In this document: positions 33,379-45,227 of the stretch, piece by piece
How positions within the stretch are numbered: position 1 is the stretch's first letter
How the letters are laid out: every line of letters begins with the position of its first letter
NCBI GenBank assembly: GCA_007922195.1
Contig: ML681998.1
Span: forward strand, 12,187,070-12,251,069
Reading direction: 5' to 3'
Length of the DNA: 64,000 bases
Source of the DNA: Podocnemis expansa
Lineage: Eukaryota; Chordata; Testudines; Podocnemididae
Notes under the pieces: model-generated
The model's database searches: none
Seen by the model: only the letters and a program-made list of their open reading frames with translations
What the model was told of the DNA's origin: nothing
Made by a program: the position numbers and the translations under genes

Positions 33379-34618
33379 TCTTATTCTTAGCAGTTTTGAA
33401 CTGCTTGGCTCACACATCTAGTTACTAGCCCATTGTTACTAGGACTGTGAAAAAATATGGGTAACAAGAGCCAAAACTGTTACATTAAGGACACAAAGAC
33501 TGCTAGAAAAAATACAGAGAGGAAGAGAAAGTTTCCCATATATAGTGTATGTGGTTATAATGTGATAAAGAGACAGAAATGATGCTCGTTGCCCTCTGAC
33601 CTGATTGATTATATATATTTTTACTGCTTGGAACAACAAAGGAGGAATGAAGAAGGCTGCTGTAATGTGAGACTGTGTGCCTTCAACTAAAATCAGGAGC
33701 TGCAGTTATGTAATTATCTGAAAGGAGATGCTGAAAAATTGCAGCTGTCTCATACATATTCAGCAAAATTACTGAGTCTCGTACACACTTTCATAGCCAT
33801 GCATACATACACAGGTTTCCTATATGTCATTAAGACACAATGCATTTTATAGCATTGTTTGTGTAATTTTATTGTCTTGCTTTACTGTATAATTTTTTAT
33901 ATAACAATCCATAAATAAATAACAGGTGGTGGCTAGGTGGGTACTCTAATACAGCTCTTCACCTGCAATATGTCAGTCAGATCTACTCTTCTAGTCTAAA
34001 TGGGACATACAAAAGAACTTTAACTCTGCCACTGAAAATTCACCTAATAAGTGTATTCAGCTTTGAAAAATGTTTCCCACGTGTCTTTGACAGTCCATCT
34101 TTTCATGTTCATATTTGCCATCTGGATCCATTAGCTTTGTTCTATAGTAGAATTATAAGAAGGCACAGGAGAACCCACACGATTAAAGTAATTTTTTAAA
34201 AATGATCCCAAGCAAATGTACTTGTAATTTGTATGAAATAATACCATTTTTATTTATATCTAATGGGATAGATACCCTACCCCTTTTTTTAACAGATGAT
34301 TGTCAAAGAGACAATGTCAATTTAAAATTCACACTTCTGTTTAAATTTTTTTGCTGCTATTGTTATAAATAAAATTCAGATTATTATAGCCGGAGGAAAT
34401 TAGAGAATATGCCTGTAAACCTACAATAAGGGAGAGTATTAGGGGAAGTGTGGCACCCAATACTACTTTTAATATTCAATTTCAATTTCAGTTTCAAGAT
34501 TGATGCATCCCTTTACATTGTGAGCTAGGGAAGGTTTTAATTTAAAGTTGAACTGAAAAGTTTTATAACATTACTGAATAAAAACATTTAAGATCCCATA
34601 TCAGTAACTGTACTTACC
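33379..34618. other. Unique AT-rich sequence
   Basis: No repeat, exon or RNA gene is recognised. AT content is high throughout, with a TATATAT word near 33613. Confidence 0.45.
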
Positions 34619-35403
34619 CAGGGGTTAAAGTAAGCTGAAATGCCCTGGAACAGCATTCCGGGGCCCCCTATTTTTATAGGAGCAGTGTTCTAGGGCCCCC
34701 TAAAAATAGAAGAACACACTGGAGCAGCATTCCAGTGCTTTCCCCCTTGGCTGGCTCAAGGGGCTGCAGGCTAGCCAAAGCACAGCCACCCCTGCCCCCT
34801 TTCCCCGGAGCCTACGGCGGCCCCCCTCCTTCCTGCTGGGCCCGGGCAGTGCACGCGACCCGGACCCAGTCTCAGGCCCATGTTCCATCTCGCCAGCTGG
34901 CCGGCACCACAGCCTCCCTCCCCCCAGCTTGGCCCAGCCCAGCTTCTCAGCCACCTTGGTGGCACAGGTAAGGGGTGGTGGTTTGGGGACAGTTGGACAA
35001 CCAGCAGCTCAGCGTAAGATGGGGTCAGGTGGGATGAGAAGAAGGGGTTGGGATGGTGGGATGGGAAGGTGTGGAGGCGGCTGGGGGCTAAATGGGGTGA
35101 CGTGAAGATGGGGGAGCTGGAGGGTGGGGGATTAGGAGTCTGGAGTGGGGACATGGGGACAGGGAGTTTAGGGACTGGGGCTAAAGAAGACATGGGGAAA
35201 GAGGGGTCTGAGGTGGGTAGGTGTTTTGGAGGCAGTAGCTGGGGTGGGGCAGTAGCTGGGGTGGCAGGGCAGGCATTTGGGGGGCACTAACTGGGGTGCA
35301 TGAAGGGGGCCCAGACATGCCTGAAGGGGGCCCAGACATGCCTGATGAGGGTCCAGAAATTTAGGAGGGTTCAGTGGCCTGCCAAATTATACTTTAACCC
35401 ATG
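34619..35403. mobile_element. DNA element with CAGGGGTTAAAG ends
   Basis: Ends read CAGGGGTTAAAGTAA and, complemented, CATGGGTTAAAGTATAA. It is 785 bp, nearly the same length as its relative at 48890-49680. Both share AACAGCATTCCGG-like words on the left and GAAATTTAGGAGGGTTC on the right. The flanks TACTTACC and CTTAACAC match poorly. It has a GC-rich interior with GGGGCAGTAGCTGGGG repeats. Confidence 0.72.
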
Positions 35404-35411
35404 CTTAACAC

Positions 35412-36924
35412 TGACATTCTTTGTGTGAGTATATATATATACATACACATTTACATCGATCCATTTACATACACACTCACACATTTTGACTTTATTAATG
35501 CGTGCAAAACAATCTGAGATGCTCAGATGAAAACGTGTAATTATCGTTATTTGATTTATTATTATATCTACCTGCTAATATTTGAGTTTAGGGTTCTGTG
35601 TTTCTTTATGCCCAGTTATAGATGAAAAATAGCATCACAAGCAAGTATAACAAAGTAAAGGATACAGCATCTTGCTGCTCTGCACAAGCTGTTGGTTATG
35701 CCATTAGCTAGTTGCAGGGTAAACACGAATCATGAAACACAGATCTTGGCAGGTAAAAAGCATTCTCATTAAAGTTTAAAGCATAAGACCATTAAAAACT
35801 CATAGTTCCCATACTGTCAACCTCTAGTATGTATAGTAATGTAAAACACAACCAGATCCAAACATTGATTCAGACTTGGAAAGCGATGAATAATCATTCC
35901 CCAGAAACTTACAAACATTCTTTCCAATACTTTACGTTGCTGTGAGCTAGGCAGTACATAGCAGTAGTTAGACAATATGCAATCATCTGTTGTTATGTCA
36001 CAGGAAGAGGAACTGCCCTCTGCCTTCGGCATTTCTCTGCATACTCATTGCCCTTCATAAGATGATCTCAGCCTTACTGGGTCATATTATGATTTGTTAC
36101 TGCCAATCTTCTCTTTGGAATCCCATTTTCTATATGCTGATGACTTATGCTGTTTCCTTGTTTGTCAGTAAGATCATACAGCAAGGACTTTATCTTTTCA
36201 GGGTTTTGTTACTTTAGAAACTCATTTTCCTCAGCAAATCAGGTGCCAGTTGCTTTCCTATAAATCAGTAAGTCCTCTTTAGAAGATATTCAGAAATCTT
36301 GCATGTAGGGAAGATGGGTCTAATGAATTTCTATGAAAGATTAATATCAGTGTACTTCTTTGCTGCTTGTACGTTCCTTTTTTATACCTCTAAGTGAGTA
36401 CCAAGACTGTACCAAGTCAAAACGCACAGGTAACCTTAATTCTGGCACTGCCTAACTTTTGAGTATTGTTTGGCGTTTAAGAATTCTGTGGTTGGTTGGT
36501 TTTGTTTTTTTCTGAATACCTTCAAATTCATTTCCCTTAATGATCTAAAGATTTAGCTTTGTTTTAAGGGCTTCTGTGTGTATACATTTTAACTAGGATA
36601 GAGGTCAGATGAATTGCAGCCAGGTTTGTGACTCAATTGTAGAATATAACTAGAGACATTGGAAAGTGTAAATAAATAAATCCAGGATACCAATATTTCT
36701 TTCTTTCTGCACAGTTTTGTTATTCTTTGCTCCCAAGGCTAGCTTTCATGTATTAATTTAATGCAGTTAACAGGTCAAAAATAGCTTGTCCTTCCCATGA
36801 TGTAAAATGGGTAGGGGTTTCAGCATAGAAAAGACTGAGAATGATTAATTTAATATAATGTGTCTAGGCATTTTTACTATGCTCTTCTTCATAGTATCTG
36901 CTCCCCAACTGATGATCCAAACCA
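35412..36924. other. Unique AT-rich sequence
   Basis: A short TA/TACA microsatellite lies at about 35431-35450. No repeat family or exon is recognised in the remainder. Confidence 0.45.
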
Positions 36925-36932
36925 GTTCACAT

Positions 36933-37298
36933 CAGGGTAGCTATGGGTGGGTCCGGGTGGACGCAGGCCCACCCACTTGGCCAGCAGTCCCACCAAACCC
37001 CACCTGCCACAGCACCTAGCAGCAGCACTTTCTTGGCTACCACATCTGTGGACTTGTTGTGGCTGCAAGTGACAGCAGGCTGTTCTCTGCCTGCATAGCA
37101 CCAGCCCCGGGCAGCAGCTGCAGCCTTTAAAGGGCATGGGCCAGGCTTCCTCTCCCTCCACCTGCCACTCTAGTTGCTAGGCAACTGGAGTGTCATAAGG
37201 AAGCTTCTGATCACATGGCTGGAAGCTGACCCACCTGGTCGGGCCCACCCTAGAGAGTCAGGGGCCTGGCCAGAAAATGGGGGCTAACTACACCCTTG
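36933..37298. mobile_element. hAT-type non-autonomous DNA element
   Basis: Ends read CAGGGTAGCTATGGG and, complemented, CAAGGGTGTAGTTAGCC. The 8-bp flanks GTTCACAT (36925-36932) and CTTCACAT (37299-37306) differ by one base. It is 366 bp long, with no transposase. Confidence 0.82.
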
Positions 37299-37306
37299 CT
37301 TCACAT

Positions 37307-37967
37307 AGAGTCAGTGGGAGAGCTTTCTTTGAGTGAAAGGAGAATAGGGTCAGGCCCTAGGAAATTAAGGCCCAACATTTCAAAATTGATTGGGTGTCTC
37401 ATTTGTTGGCTCTCCTTTGAGACATATTTGCTCTGATTTTTTGAGGTGGTGAAGATCCACAATGCCAACTGAAGTCAGTAGGAATGGAGAGCACATAGCA
37501 GTTCTGAAAAATCCAGGCAGACAAAAGCAGGCCCCTTTAAAAAAAACAAAGAAAGGCAACATTTGTGACTATTTGCAGCCATTAAGATAGTTTCTGTACT
37601 TTCACATATCATTGCACTGTTGCCAGTAAGCCATATTTAGAGAAAAATTACTAGCCCATTCCAGCAGCAAAGTTGTAAATGGTCTCTCCACACTTAGGCC
37701 AGCCTATGTAAATACTAATATAATTAAGCATAACAATCTGTTAACAAAGTTGTCAGACAGAATTGGAAGCAAAGCATTTATTTTCTTTTCTCTTTAAAAA
37801 TTTTGGTGAAACCCTGACACCAGTGAACTAAATGGCAAAATGTCCATTGATATCAGTGGGGCCAGGATTGTTCACCTATTGTTTTTTGTAATCTGCTTCT
37901 CTACCCTTCACTTTCCCTGGATGGGCTCTGCTCCTGCTTCCTAAAGCAGTGCTTTCTTATCATTCTG
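37307..37967. other. Unique sequence
   Basis: Nothing recognisable beyond common short words such as GAAGTCAGTAGGAATGG near 37472. No gene is seen. Confidence 0.4.
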
Positions 37968-37970
37968 GAG

Positions 37971-38472
37971 GGGTATGTCCACACGTATCTTTTAAATCAA
38001 AATAACCCTGGTTATTTTGATTTAAAAAATATTAGGTCCACATGATGTTTTCTTGTTTTGAAATGACAAGCTCCGTCATTTCAAAACAAGAGATGTTATT
38101 CTGAAATAGCTTAAACCTACTTTAATTTGAATCGATTGTTGAAGCAAAACAGTTATTTCAAAATAACGCTGTTTGGATGTGTTATTTTGAAATAACCCTT
38201 ATTTCGAATTAACACTTTTGGCCTTCTCCTTCCCAGAATGCCTTCCTTTTTCTATATATTGGGTGGCAGCCCAGGGAGGGGGCCATGTTGCCACACCTCC
38301 CATGGTGCCTCTCTCCTGATTCAAAATTGCAAGTCCTGTGTCTGGACTTGCCATTTCGATTTGAGGTTTTTGCTTGTTTCGATTTAAGTTAATTCAAAAT
38401 AATGATTTTATTTCGAATTAGCTTATTTCGAGTCACTTATTTCAAAATAAGCATCTACATGTGGACATAGCC
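37971..38472. mobile_element. MITE with GG-TATGTC ends, TTATTTCGAAATAA type
   Basis: Ends read GGGTATGTCCACAC and, complemented, GGCTATGTCCACATG. A 3-bp duplication GAG flanks it (37968-37970, 38473-38475). TTATTTTGAAATAA and TTATTTCGAATTA palindromes lie near both ends. Confidence 0.8.
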
Positions 38473-39136
38473 GAGGAGACTGGAAGAAGATTAGCATTTC
38501 ACTTGTCCTTCGTCATTTACATTTTTAAAAATGAAAACACTGGATTTATTTCAATCTTCCTCTCCTGTAGCAAAAGCAATGGGAAAATTCATGTCCCATC
38601 CAGATGATAGAGTATAGCCCCCTTTGTTATTATTCTGTATTATTGGTTAGGCTACAGTTGTTTCCCTTTATTTAAGTGCTGCACAAATTACCTACCAGAG
38701 GATTATGTGGAGTTATATAAGGCCTGTATTTTAGATCACTTCTTCACTGCCATGGGTAGCCATTTACACTTGTGCAAAGGAGGTGTAAAATGTTGCCACC
38801 AAAGTCAGTGAGCAAAGACTTTTCATTTGTTAACATTTTATATTCACTTTGCCCAAATGTAAATGACTGCAAAAGGGACAAGACAATAGAGAAAATAAAT
38901 CATTTGTTACTGGAGATTAAGGCCAGGAGTGCACTCAAAAGTTAAATCAACCCAGCTACATTGACCCAGCTATCTCTACATTCACGAGTGATGTGGTTAA
39001 GCCTACCTAATGTCCAATGTAGACTGCACTAGGTTGACAGAAGAATTCTGCCACTGACCTAGCTGCCAATTCTTGGGAAGGTGGATGAACTGTAGTAAGT
39101 GGAGGACCTTGAGATGCTGAAGGTTCAAGCCCTAAA

Positions 39137-39379
39137 GGCACATCTACACTATGGATGCTACAGAGGCAAAGCTACAGCATTGCAATTGTGCTGCTGTAGC
39201 TCCATTAGGTAGATGCTTCCTACAGCAACAGAAGGGGTTTTTCTGTCACTGTAGCTAGTCCATGTCTGAGTGGTGATAACTAGATCCATAGAAGGGTTTA
39301 TAGTGCTCAGGGTTGTGAATTTTTCATATAACTGAGGACTGTAACTGGGTCAGCCTAACTTTTAAATGTAGAGCAGGCC
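39137..39379. mobile_element. Harbinger-like MITE of a second family
   Basis: Ends read GGCACATCTACACT and, complemented, GGCCTGCTCTACA. The flanks carry TAAA on both sides (39133-39136, 39380-39383), which includes the TAA typical of Harbinger insertions. The interior has inverted CTACAGCA/TGCTGTAG words. The stretch just upstream (about 38930-39120) may be another fragment of this kind. Confidence 0.62.
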
Positions 39380-39489
39380 TAAACAGATATTTTAAACTGA
39401 TTTGTCAGCTCTTGGGTAAACATTTTCAGAATTACCTAAGGATTTAGAACCCTAAGTCCTGCTTTCCCAGAATGATGATGGTGATCATT

Positions 39490-39620
39490 ACGTACTATTT
39501 GTATTACAGTATATTTGGAGCCTCCAGTCATAGATCATGGCAGCATTGAACAAACACAGAACAAAAAGACAGCCCCTGGCCACAAGGAGCTTACAATCTA
39601 AGTATAAGACTAGAGAATCA
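39490..39620 (-). repeat. Ancient interspersed repeat fragment
   Basis: The words AACAAACACAGAACAAAAAG and GAGCTTACAATCTAAGTA belong to the same old family as 24440-24545. It may extend to about 39780, where GAGTTTTGGAGTGAGATTTAAAAG-like sequence is also typical of this family. Confidence 0.55.
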
Positions 39621-39789
39621 GATAAAGATTGATAGAGTACTAATAAATAACAAGGCAATATTGCTCATCCTGGTAGGCAGTTAACTCTTCAGACCAGCAG
39701 CTTAACTGTTGACAAGTGTTTTTTAGGCATTACAGCAAAGAAGAGTTTTGGAGTGAGATTTAAAAGTGGACAGCAAAGAAGTTTTGCAA

Positions 39790-40635
39790 ATGTTTACAAG
39801 GCATGCTTCTTATGTGTGTGCGTGGTTCATTTTATCATTTGTATGTTAGTCTGCTATGTGATGTTTTGAGCAGTTTATATGCTTTATCACATTTAATCAT
39901 TGTATGCTAAATAGATTTAGATTATATAGTTATAGAAATACAAGACTGATAAATATTAAGGCGTGACAAGTATGAATTAGGTATCTAAGTTAAGAAGGGC
40001 TGAAATAAGGCCTAGAAGCTGAGGCCTATAAGATTTCAGCTTAGCCATACGAGGCCATAGATTTAAGAATGCTTGACATAAGGAGATGACTGAAAATAAC
40101 CCAATGGCAGTAAAGATCACGGGACTACTGTAAGCTGAGAGTGTGGAAAATTGGCCGCAATTCAAGACCATTAGGTAACTTACTGTAACATCTTTTAAAA
40201 CGCATGGCCTGACCACAGGGTGTATGCTGCTCATAAAAGCAAGAAGAACTACAAACAACCTATGAAGACTGGGGCACCCCAATATTCATGGGATGTGGGA
40301 GTACAGATAAGGAAAAGAGATTTGACACTTTCATGCACATATGCAAGTTGTTAGGTATATCCAGAATTCCAATATGAAGGAGGGTTCCTTGGTGGGTAAA
40401 AATGGGAATACCTATGGGAAAACGGCCAGCAGGAACTATCACTCTACTGATGATCAACTGGTGAGGAATCCATCAGACAGACTTTCTTTAAGGACTGTAT
40501 TTCTAGCTTGTTCACAGGTATTTGTGGGATTTATTTGTCATTGGGCAATTATAACCTTGTTTGTTACTCTAATAAAATTTCCAAGATAGCTTAGACTTGG
40601 TACTTCTGAATGTATGTGTGCTCACTATCCTTGGT
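39790..40635. other. Unique AT-rich sequence
   Basis: No repeat boundary or exon is recognised. Open frames at 39977-40282 (minus) and 40341-40589 (plus) show no domain or coding signature. Confidence 0.4.
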
Positions 40636-40649
40636 TTTCATGATCTAAA

Positions 40650-40783
40650 GGGGCAGCCTTGTTAGTCTAGTTCTGCTTTGTCAGAGGCTTTGAAAATGAA
40701 GTGGGATTTTCTCCCACAAAAGCCCATGCAATAAATATATTTGTTAGTCTTTAAGTGCCACAGGACTCCTTGGTTGCTTGGTT
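40650..40783 (+). mobile_element. Palindromic PLE-derived element, short
   Basis: Flanks TTTCATGATCTAAA (40636-40649) and TTTCATGTCTAAA (40784-40796) are a duplication with one deleted base. The GGGGCAGCCTTGTTAGTC end is on the left. The left arm is largely deleted and the right arm holds GAAGTGGGATTTTCTCCCAC and TTAGTCTTTAAGTGCCACAG. Confidence 0.8.
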
Positions 40784-40997
40784 TTTCATGTCTAAATCTG
40801 AGATATGTAGAACAGGTGACTTTTACACTTTGAACTTGAAACTGTAGCAACCATCACTAAACCCAGGGTGGTGTAAGATGTCACTAAATCTATTATAAAT
40901 AAAATAAAGGGCTATGATGAGAGAAAGGGAAGAGATTTAGGAACAGATTTTAAGAGTATTTAGGCACCTAAGCATGCAGAGAGTGCATTCTTTGAAT

Positions 40998-41212
40998 TTT
41001 CCAGAGGGGTAACTGTGTTGGTCTGTGTACAGCAAAAATGACGAGAGTCCTGTGGCACCTTATAGACTAACAGATTTCTTCAGCCCTAAGCTTTTGTGGG
41101 CTCCAGCCCACTTTGTCAGATGGATGCATCTGATGAAGTGGGTTGGAGTCCACAAAAGCTTAGGGCCAAAGAAATCTGTTAGTCTATAAGGTGCCACAGG
41201 ACTCTTGCTGTT
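40998..41212 (+). mobile_element. Palindromic PLE-derived element, well preserved
   Basis: A perfect 12-bp duplication CATTCTTTGAAT (40986-40997, 41213-41224) bounds the insert. The left end is TTTCCAGAGGGGTAAC. The two arms are almost exact inverses and meet at GATGGATGCATC near 41118-41129. The right arm reads CTGATGA-A-GTGGG followed by GTCCAC-AAAA, a CpG-decayed hammerhead-like core. Confidence 0.88.
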
Positions 41213-41300
41213 CATTCTTTGAATGCCATCAAAGTGCCTAGTGCCTGTCTCCCACTAATTTTCTAGCAATGTCTTTTCTATGGTATTGTCAGACCTAACT

Positions 41301-41940
41301 AGGGGTACCAGATACCAAAGCATGAAAAGGAGGACATTGGAGGACACATACCTATCCAGGCCCCCTTCACCCACCCCAGCTACTGCCCCCCATGCCTGCC
41401 CCACCACCACTCCAACTACTGACCCCAAATGCCTTCCCCTCACCCCTCCAAATACTGCCCCCCAAATGCCTGCCCCACCCCCCAACTACTGCCCCCCAAA
41501 CGCCTGTCCCCAAGGTGCAAACCCTCCCAGCCCTGGCCTCCTTAACCTGTGGGACAGGGTCGGGAAAGGGCCCACTGTGGGGAATCACAGCCATGCAGGG
41601 GTTGGAGGCTACATAGGGGACTGGCTCCAGCAAGAAAGAGAGGGAAATGTGCCACTGAGGCTGGTAGGGGTGGGGCCTCCCCAAGCACCAGGAAAGGAGG
41701 GGAGGGGTAGCTGGGCTCATTCCCTCTTGCTGCAGCCCCCTCTGAGCTGGCAGGGGAATGCACCAGGTGCAGCATGTGCTTCTATTTTCAGAGTGCCCAG
41801 CTGGAATGCTTCCCCCAGTATTCACAGCGTCTGCAAAAAGCTGGACAAAATCAAATATTTTACAAATGCCTGCCGGACGGAGGATGTCAGGGCAAAAAGA
41901 AGGACATGTCCTCCTTTTGCCGGACATCTGGTAACCCTAG
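41301..41940. mobile_element. DNA element with GGTTACC-like ends and C-rich interior
   Basis: Ends read AGGGGTACCAGATACC and, complemented, CTAGGGTTACCAGATGTCC. The 8-bp flanks ACCTAACT (41293-41300) and GCCTAACT (41941-41948) differ by one base. The subterminal AGGAGGACATTGGAGGACAC block matches 31416-32212. The C-rich minisatellite at 41360-41530 (unit about 37 bases, word CTACTGCCCCCC) also occurs, inverted, in 48890-49680. Confidence 0.78.
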
Positions 41941-42228
41941 GCCTAACTGTCCCTTGCTGTTCCAACTTTCTCTGGTACATTCACTTTGTTTTGCGTGATC
42001 TTGAAGAGAGCTTATTAAAGGCTGCCACATTCTACTCAGGGATTTCCCTAACACCCACCCTACACCCCCTCTGAATTTCCCAACACCCCCAGTTGTCATC
42101 TACTAACAGTGATATACAAATTTAGTGAGCACCCCAACACCCTCCCCACCTCCCCTTATGCCCCCCTGATTTCAAGGCATGGGGAAGCTGCTGTTCTACC
42201 CACAGGCAGCTGCATTTCAGTAAAGGGG

Positions 42229-42287
42229 ACACACACACACACACGCACGCATGCACGCACGCACACACACACACACACACACACAGA
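42229..42287 (+). repeat. CA-rich microsatellite
   Basis: A run of about 59 bases of alternating CA with an internal CACG/CATG-rich block. Confidence 0.95.
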
Positions 42288-42299
42288 GTAATCAGCATT

Positions 42300-42744
42300 T
42301 AAAAATTTGTGAAATGTTTTGGGATTGTTGGATGAAAGATGCCAGTATAAATATTAGTAAATGAAAGCCACTAGCTTCAGTTGCAACTGAAGTAGTTGTA
42401 GATCTATTTTTGACTATTACTTTATGAGAGTGAGAGAGATGTCATAGTAAAAACAATAAGTAGAAGTATCCACTGCCTTTCAATTAGCAAATGAGACTAC
42501 GTGCCAACAATTCACAGGATTTACGTAATACTCTGCCACAATTGCAGCAATTTATGTTTATTACATTTCTGTAATTATTACTGTACCTGGAAGTCTACTA
42601 AATAATTATTTTGGTTGGCTACTTAGGCCACAATCTTAATCATGTTTATAATGTACCATGCTACTAAGACCTTATTTCCACTAACTTTTTCTACCATTGG
42701 CCTAGAAATAATACAGCCCTACTGATAGTAACTGTAGTAGAACA
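42300..42744. other. Unique AT-rich sequence before the CR1
   Basis: No repeat boundary or gene is recognised. The upstream limit of the CR1 at its truncated 5' end lies somewhere between about 42680 and 42745. Confidence 0.4.
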
Positions 42745-44179
42745 ATGGCTAGATCAAGCATAGGTTTTATTACTACCATTACTAATCTGAAGGGGAAAGG
42801 AGTCCAAGAGAGTTGGTTATATTTTAAAGAAACCCTGCTAAGGGCACAGGAAGTTGCCATTCCAATTAGGAGAAAGAACAAACATGTGAGGCAGCCAGAA
42901 TGGCTTAGCCAAGAACTCTGCTCTGATCTTAAACGTAAAAAGGAAGCTTACAGGAAGTGGAAGCTTGGTCAAATGACCAAGGAGGCATATAAAGATATTG
43001 CTAGGGACTGCAGAGGTAAAATCAGAAAGGCCAAAGGACAAATAGAGTTGCGGCTAGCGAGAGATGTAAAGGATAACAAGAAGGGGTTCTACAAGTATGT
43101 TAATAACAAGAAGAGGATCAGGGATGGTGTAGGCCCCTTTCTGAATAGGGCAGGCATCCTTGTGATAGAGGATGAGGAAAAAGCTGAGGCGCTCAATGCG
43201 TTTTTTGCTTCAGTTTTCACGGGCAGGGTCAGCTCCCAGCCCACTACCATGGGTATGGCAGATTGGAGAGAAGAAGAGAGGCCTGTGGTGATGGAAGGTC
43301 AGGTTAGGGACTGCTTAAAGAAGCTGGATGTGCACAAGTCCATGGGGCCGGACGAACTGCATCCAAGGGTGCTAAGGGAATTGGCCGATGAGATAGCAGC
43401 ACCACTGGCCATTATCTTTCAAAACTCATGGAGAATGGGGGAGGTGCCAAAGGATTGGAAAAAGGCAAATGTAGTGCCTATTTTCAAGAAAGGGAAAAAG
43501 GAGGATCTGGGGAATTACAGACCAGTCAGCCTCACCTCAATCCCTGGAAAAATTATGGAGCAGATTCTCAAAGAATCCATCCTCAAACACTTAGAGGAAA
43601 ATAAAGTGATCAGGAACAGTCAGCATGGATTTACCAAGGATAAATCATGCCTGACCAATCTCATTTCCTTCTATGATCAGATGACTGGTTTTCTGGATGC
43701 AGGAAGAACCATTGATGTGCTATACCTTGATTTTAGCAAGGCTTTTCATACAGTTTCCCACAGCATTCTCATTGGCAAATTAAGGAAGTATGGGTTGGAT
43801 AGGTGGACTATAAGGTGGATAGAAAACTAGCTAGATCAACAGTTTCAGCGTGTAGGAATCAATGGTTCCATGTCTAGCTGGCAACCAGTAACAAGTGGTG
43901 TGCCCCAGGGGTCGGTCCTGGGGCCGGTTCTGTTCAACATTTTCATCACTGATCTGGATGATGGAATAGACTGCACTCTCAGTAAGTTCATGGATGACAC
44001 CAAGCTGGGGGGAACAGTAGACACGTTGGAGGGCAAGGACAGGATTCAGGGAGACCTAGATAAATTGGAACAGTGGGCCAATAAAAATCTTATGAAGTTC
44101 AATAACGACAAGTATAAAGTCCTGCATGTGGAACGGAAAAACCCCATGCACCACTACAGGCTGGGAAACATTCAGCTGA
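42745..44179 (+). pseudogene. CR1 reverse transcriptase (ORF2 remnant)
   Basis: A 361-residue open frame to 43827 covers the segment before the fingers and the first part of the reverse transcriptase. It has KSMGPDELHPRVLRELA, VPIFKKGKKEDLGNYRPVSL and the motif A block YLDFSKAFHTVSH, where CR1 normally has a second Asp after AF and here has His. A TAG at 43828-43830 (likely from Trp) ends it. The same frame continues through [14 protein letters not shown] and the catalytic FMDDTKLGG, then stops at the gap. The two catalytic aspartates of motif C remain. It is inactive through the stop, truncation and gap. Confidence 0.88.
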
Positions 44180-44189
44180 NNNNNNNNNN
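44180..44189. other. Assembly gap of 10 Ns inside the CR1
   Basis: Before the gap the CR1 frame reads in the thumb-like region. After it the sequence resumes in a KRRLKGDLIATFNYLKG-like part (from 44201) that normally lies roughly 100 residues further on. So about 300 bases are missing, although only 10 Ns are shown. Confidence 0.85.
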
Positions 44190-44561
44190 AGTCTGCAGAA
44201 GAGAAGATTGAAGGGGGATTTGATAGCAACCTTCAACTACTTGAAGGGGTGCTCCAAGGAAGATGGAGCTCGACTATTCTTGGTAGTAAAGGAGGACAGG
44301 ACGAGGAGCAATGGTCTCAAGTTGTGGTTAGGGAGGTCGAGGCTGGATATTAGAAAAAACTTTTTTACTAGGCGAGTGGTGAAACATTGGAATGAGCTGC
44401 TGAGGGAGGTGGTGGAGTCACCATCTTTGGAGGTGTTTAAGGCCCGGCTGGATAAAACCATGACTGGGATGGTTTAGTGGGAGTGGTCCTGCCTCTGGCA
44501 GGGGGTTGGACTAGATGACCTATGAGGCCCCTTCCAACCCTAGGATTCTATGTTTCTATTG

Positions 44562-44783
44562 TTTCAAAACAACGCCATGCGAACGTGTTGTTTCGAAACA
44601 ACAGTGACTTGTTTCGAAATAACTGTTGCCTGAACCTGCTATTTCGCTTTGAGCTTTTTTTCTTTAATTCGAATTAACAAACTGTTAATTCGAATTAAGT
44701 TATTTCGAAATAAGGTGTTATTTTCGATACAAGTTGTTTCGAAACAACTGTATCAAAATAACCCCCTGTGTGTGAACACAGCC
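44562..44783. mobile_element. Truncated MITE abutting the CR1 tail
   Basis: The right end reads, complemented, GGCTGTGTTCACACACAGGG, and the interior is tiled with TTGTTTCGAAACAA and TTATTTCGAAATAA words. The left end is absent; sequence starts directly after the CR1 tail, so the CR1 may have inserted into, or truncated, it. Confidence 0.7.
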
Positions 44784-44831
44784 TATGTGATTAATGTTGG
44801 GTATTGTGCTGATCTTTTGAATGGTGTAGAC

Positions 44832-45219
44832 AAGTGGTTCCCCATGTTCCAGGGGGTCTGTGGTGCTGCTCCCCGCTGGGGCGAGAACCTAGCTGTGGCC
44901 CCATTGCTCCCCTCTGGGGCTGGATCCCAGCGGCGGGGTGGGGTGGGGGTTTGCTGCCAGTCGCCAATGCCAGCAGCAGCTTGGCTCTGCTCTGCTCCTC
45001 TGCAGAGGGTGGCTGGGGGCCATTGCGGCAGTACTGCTGCTTGCTGGCCTGGCTGCTCATCTTTGCTCCCTGCAGGGGCCATAGCAGCTCCATTTGCTGG
45101 CATGGGGCTGGATTCTTCCCACAGCCATGCTGCCTAAGCACCCCCTTGCAGCCAGGGTGGCCACACATTTTTTCCAATCAAAAAGGAGTCCTGGACCTTC
45201 AAAAGGTTGGGAACCACTG
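44832..45219. mobile_element. hAT-type element with GC-rich interior
   Basis: Ends read AAGTGGTTCCCCATG and, complemented, CAGTGGTTCCCAACC. Flanks GTGTAGAC (44824-44831) and GTATAGAA (45220-45227) agree at six of eight positions. Open frames inside (for example 44834-45271) are GC-rich shadows with no transposase motif. Confidence 0.75.
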
Positions 45220-45227
45220 GTATAGAA

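Larger units (their letters stand above)
42745..44561 (+). mobile_element. CR1-type LINE, 5'-truncated
   Basis: The element runs from the linker before the reverse transcriptase to a typical CR1 3' end: a GGTTGGACTAGATGACC-like block near 44504-44521, CCCTTCCAACCCTAGG near 44530, and the ATTCTATG tail motif near 44545. The endonuclease and ORF1 are missing, as is common for 5'-truncated copies. A MITE fragment abuts the 3' end. The element contains a 10-N gap. Confidence 0.92.

Noticed and set aside
42745..43830. The 361-residue open frame as a host gene
   Set aside because: Its reverse transcriptase motifs and the downstream CR1 3' tail show that it belongs to a LINE.
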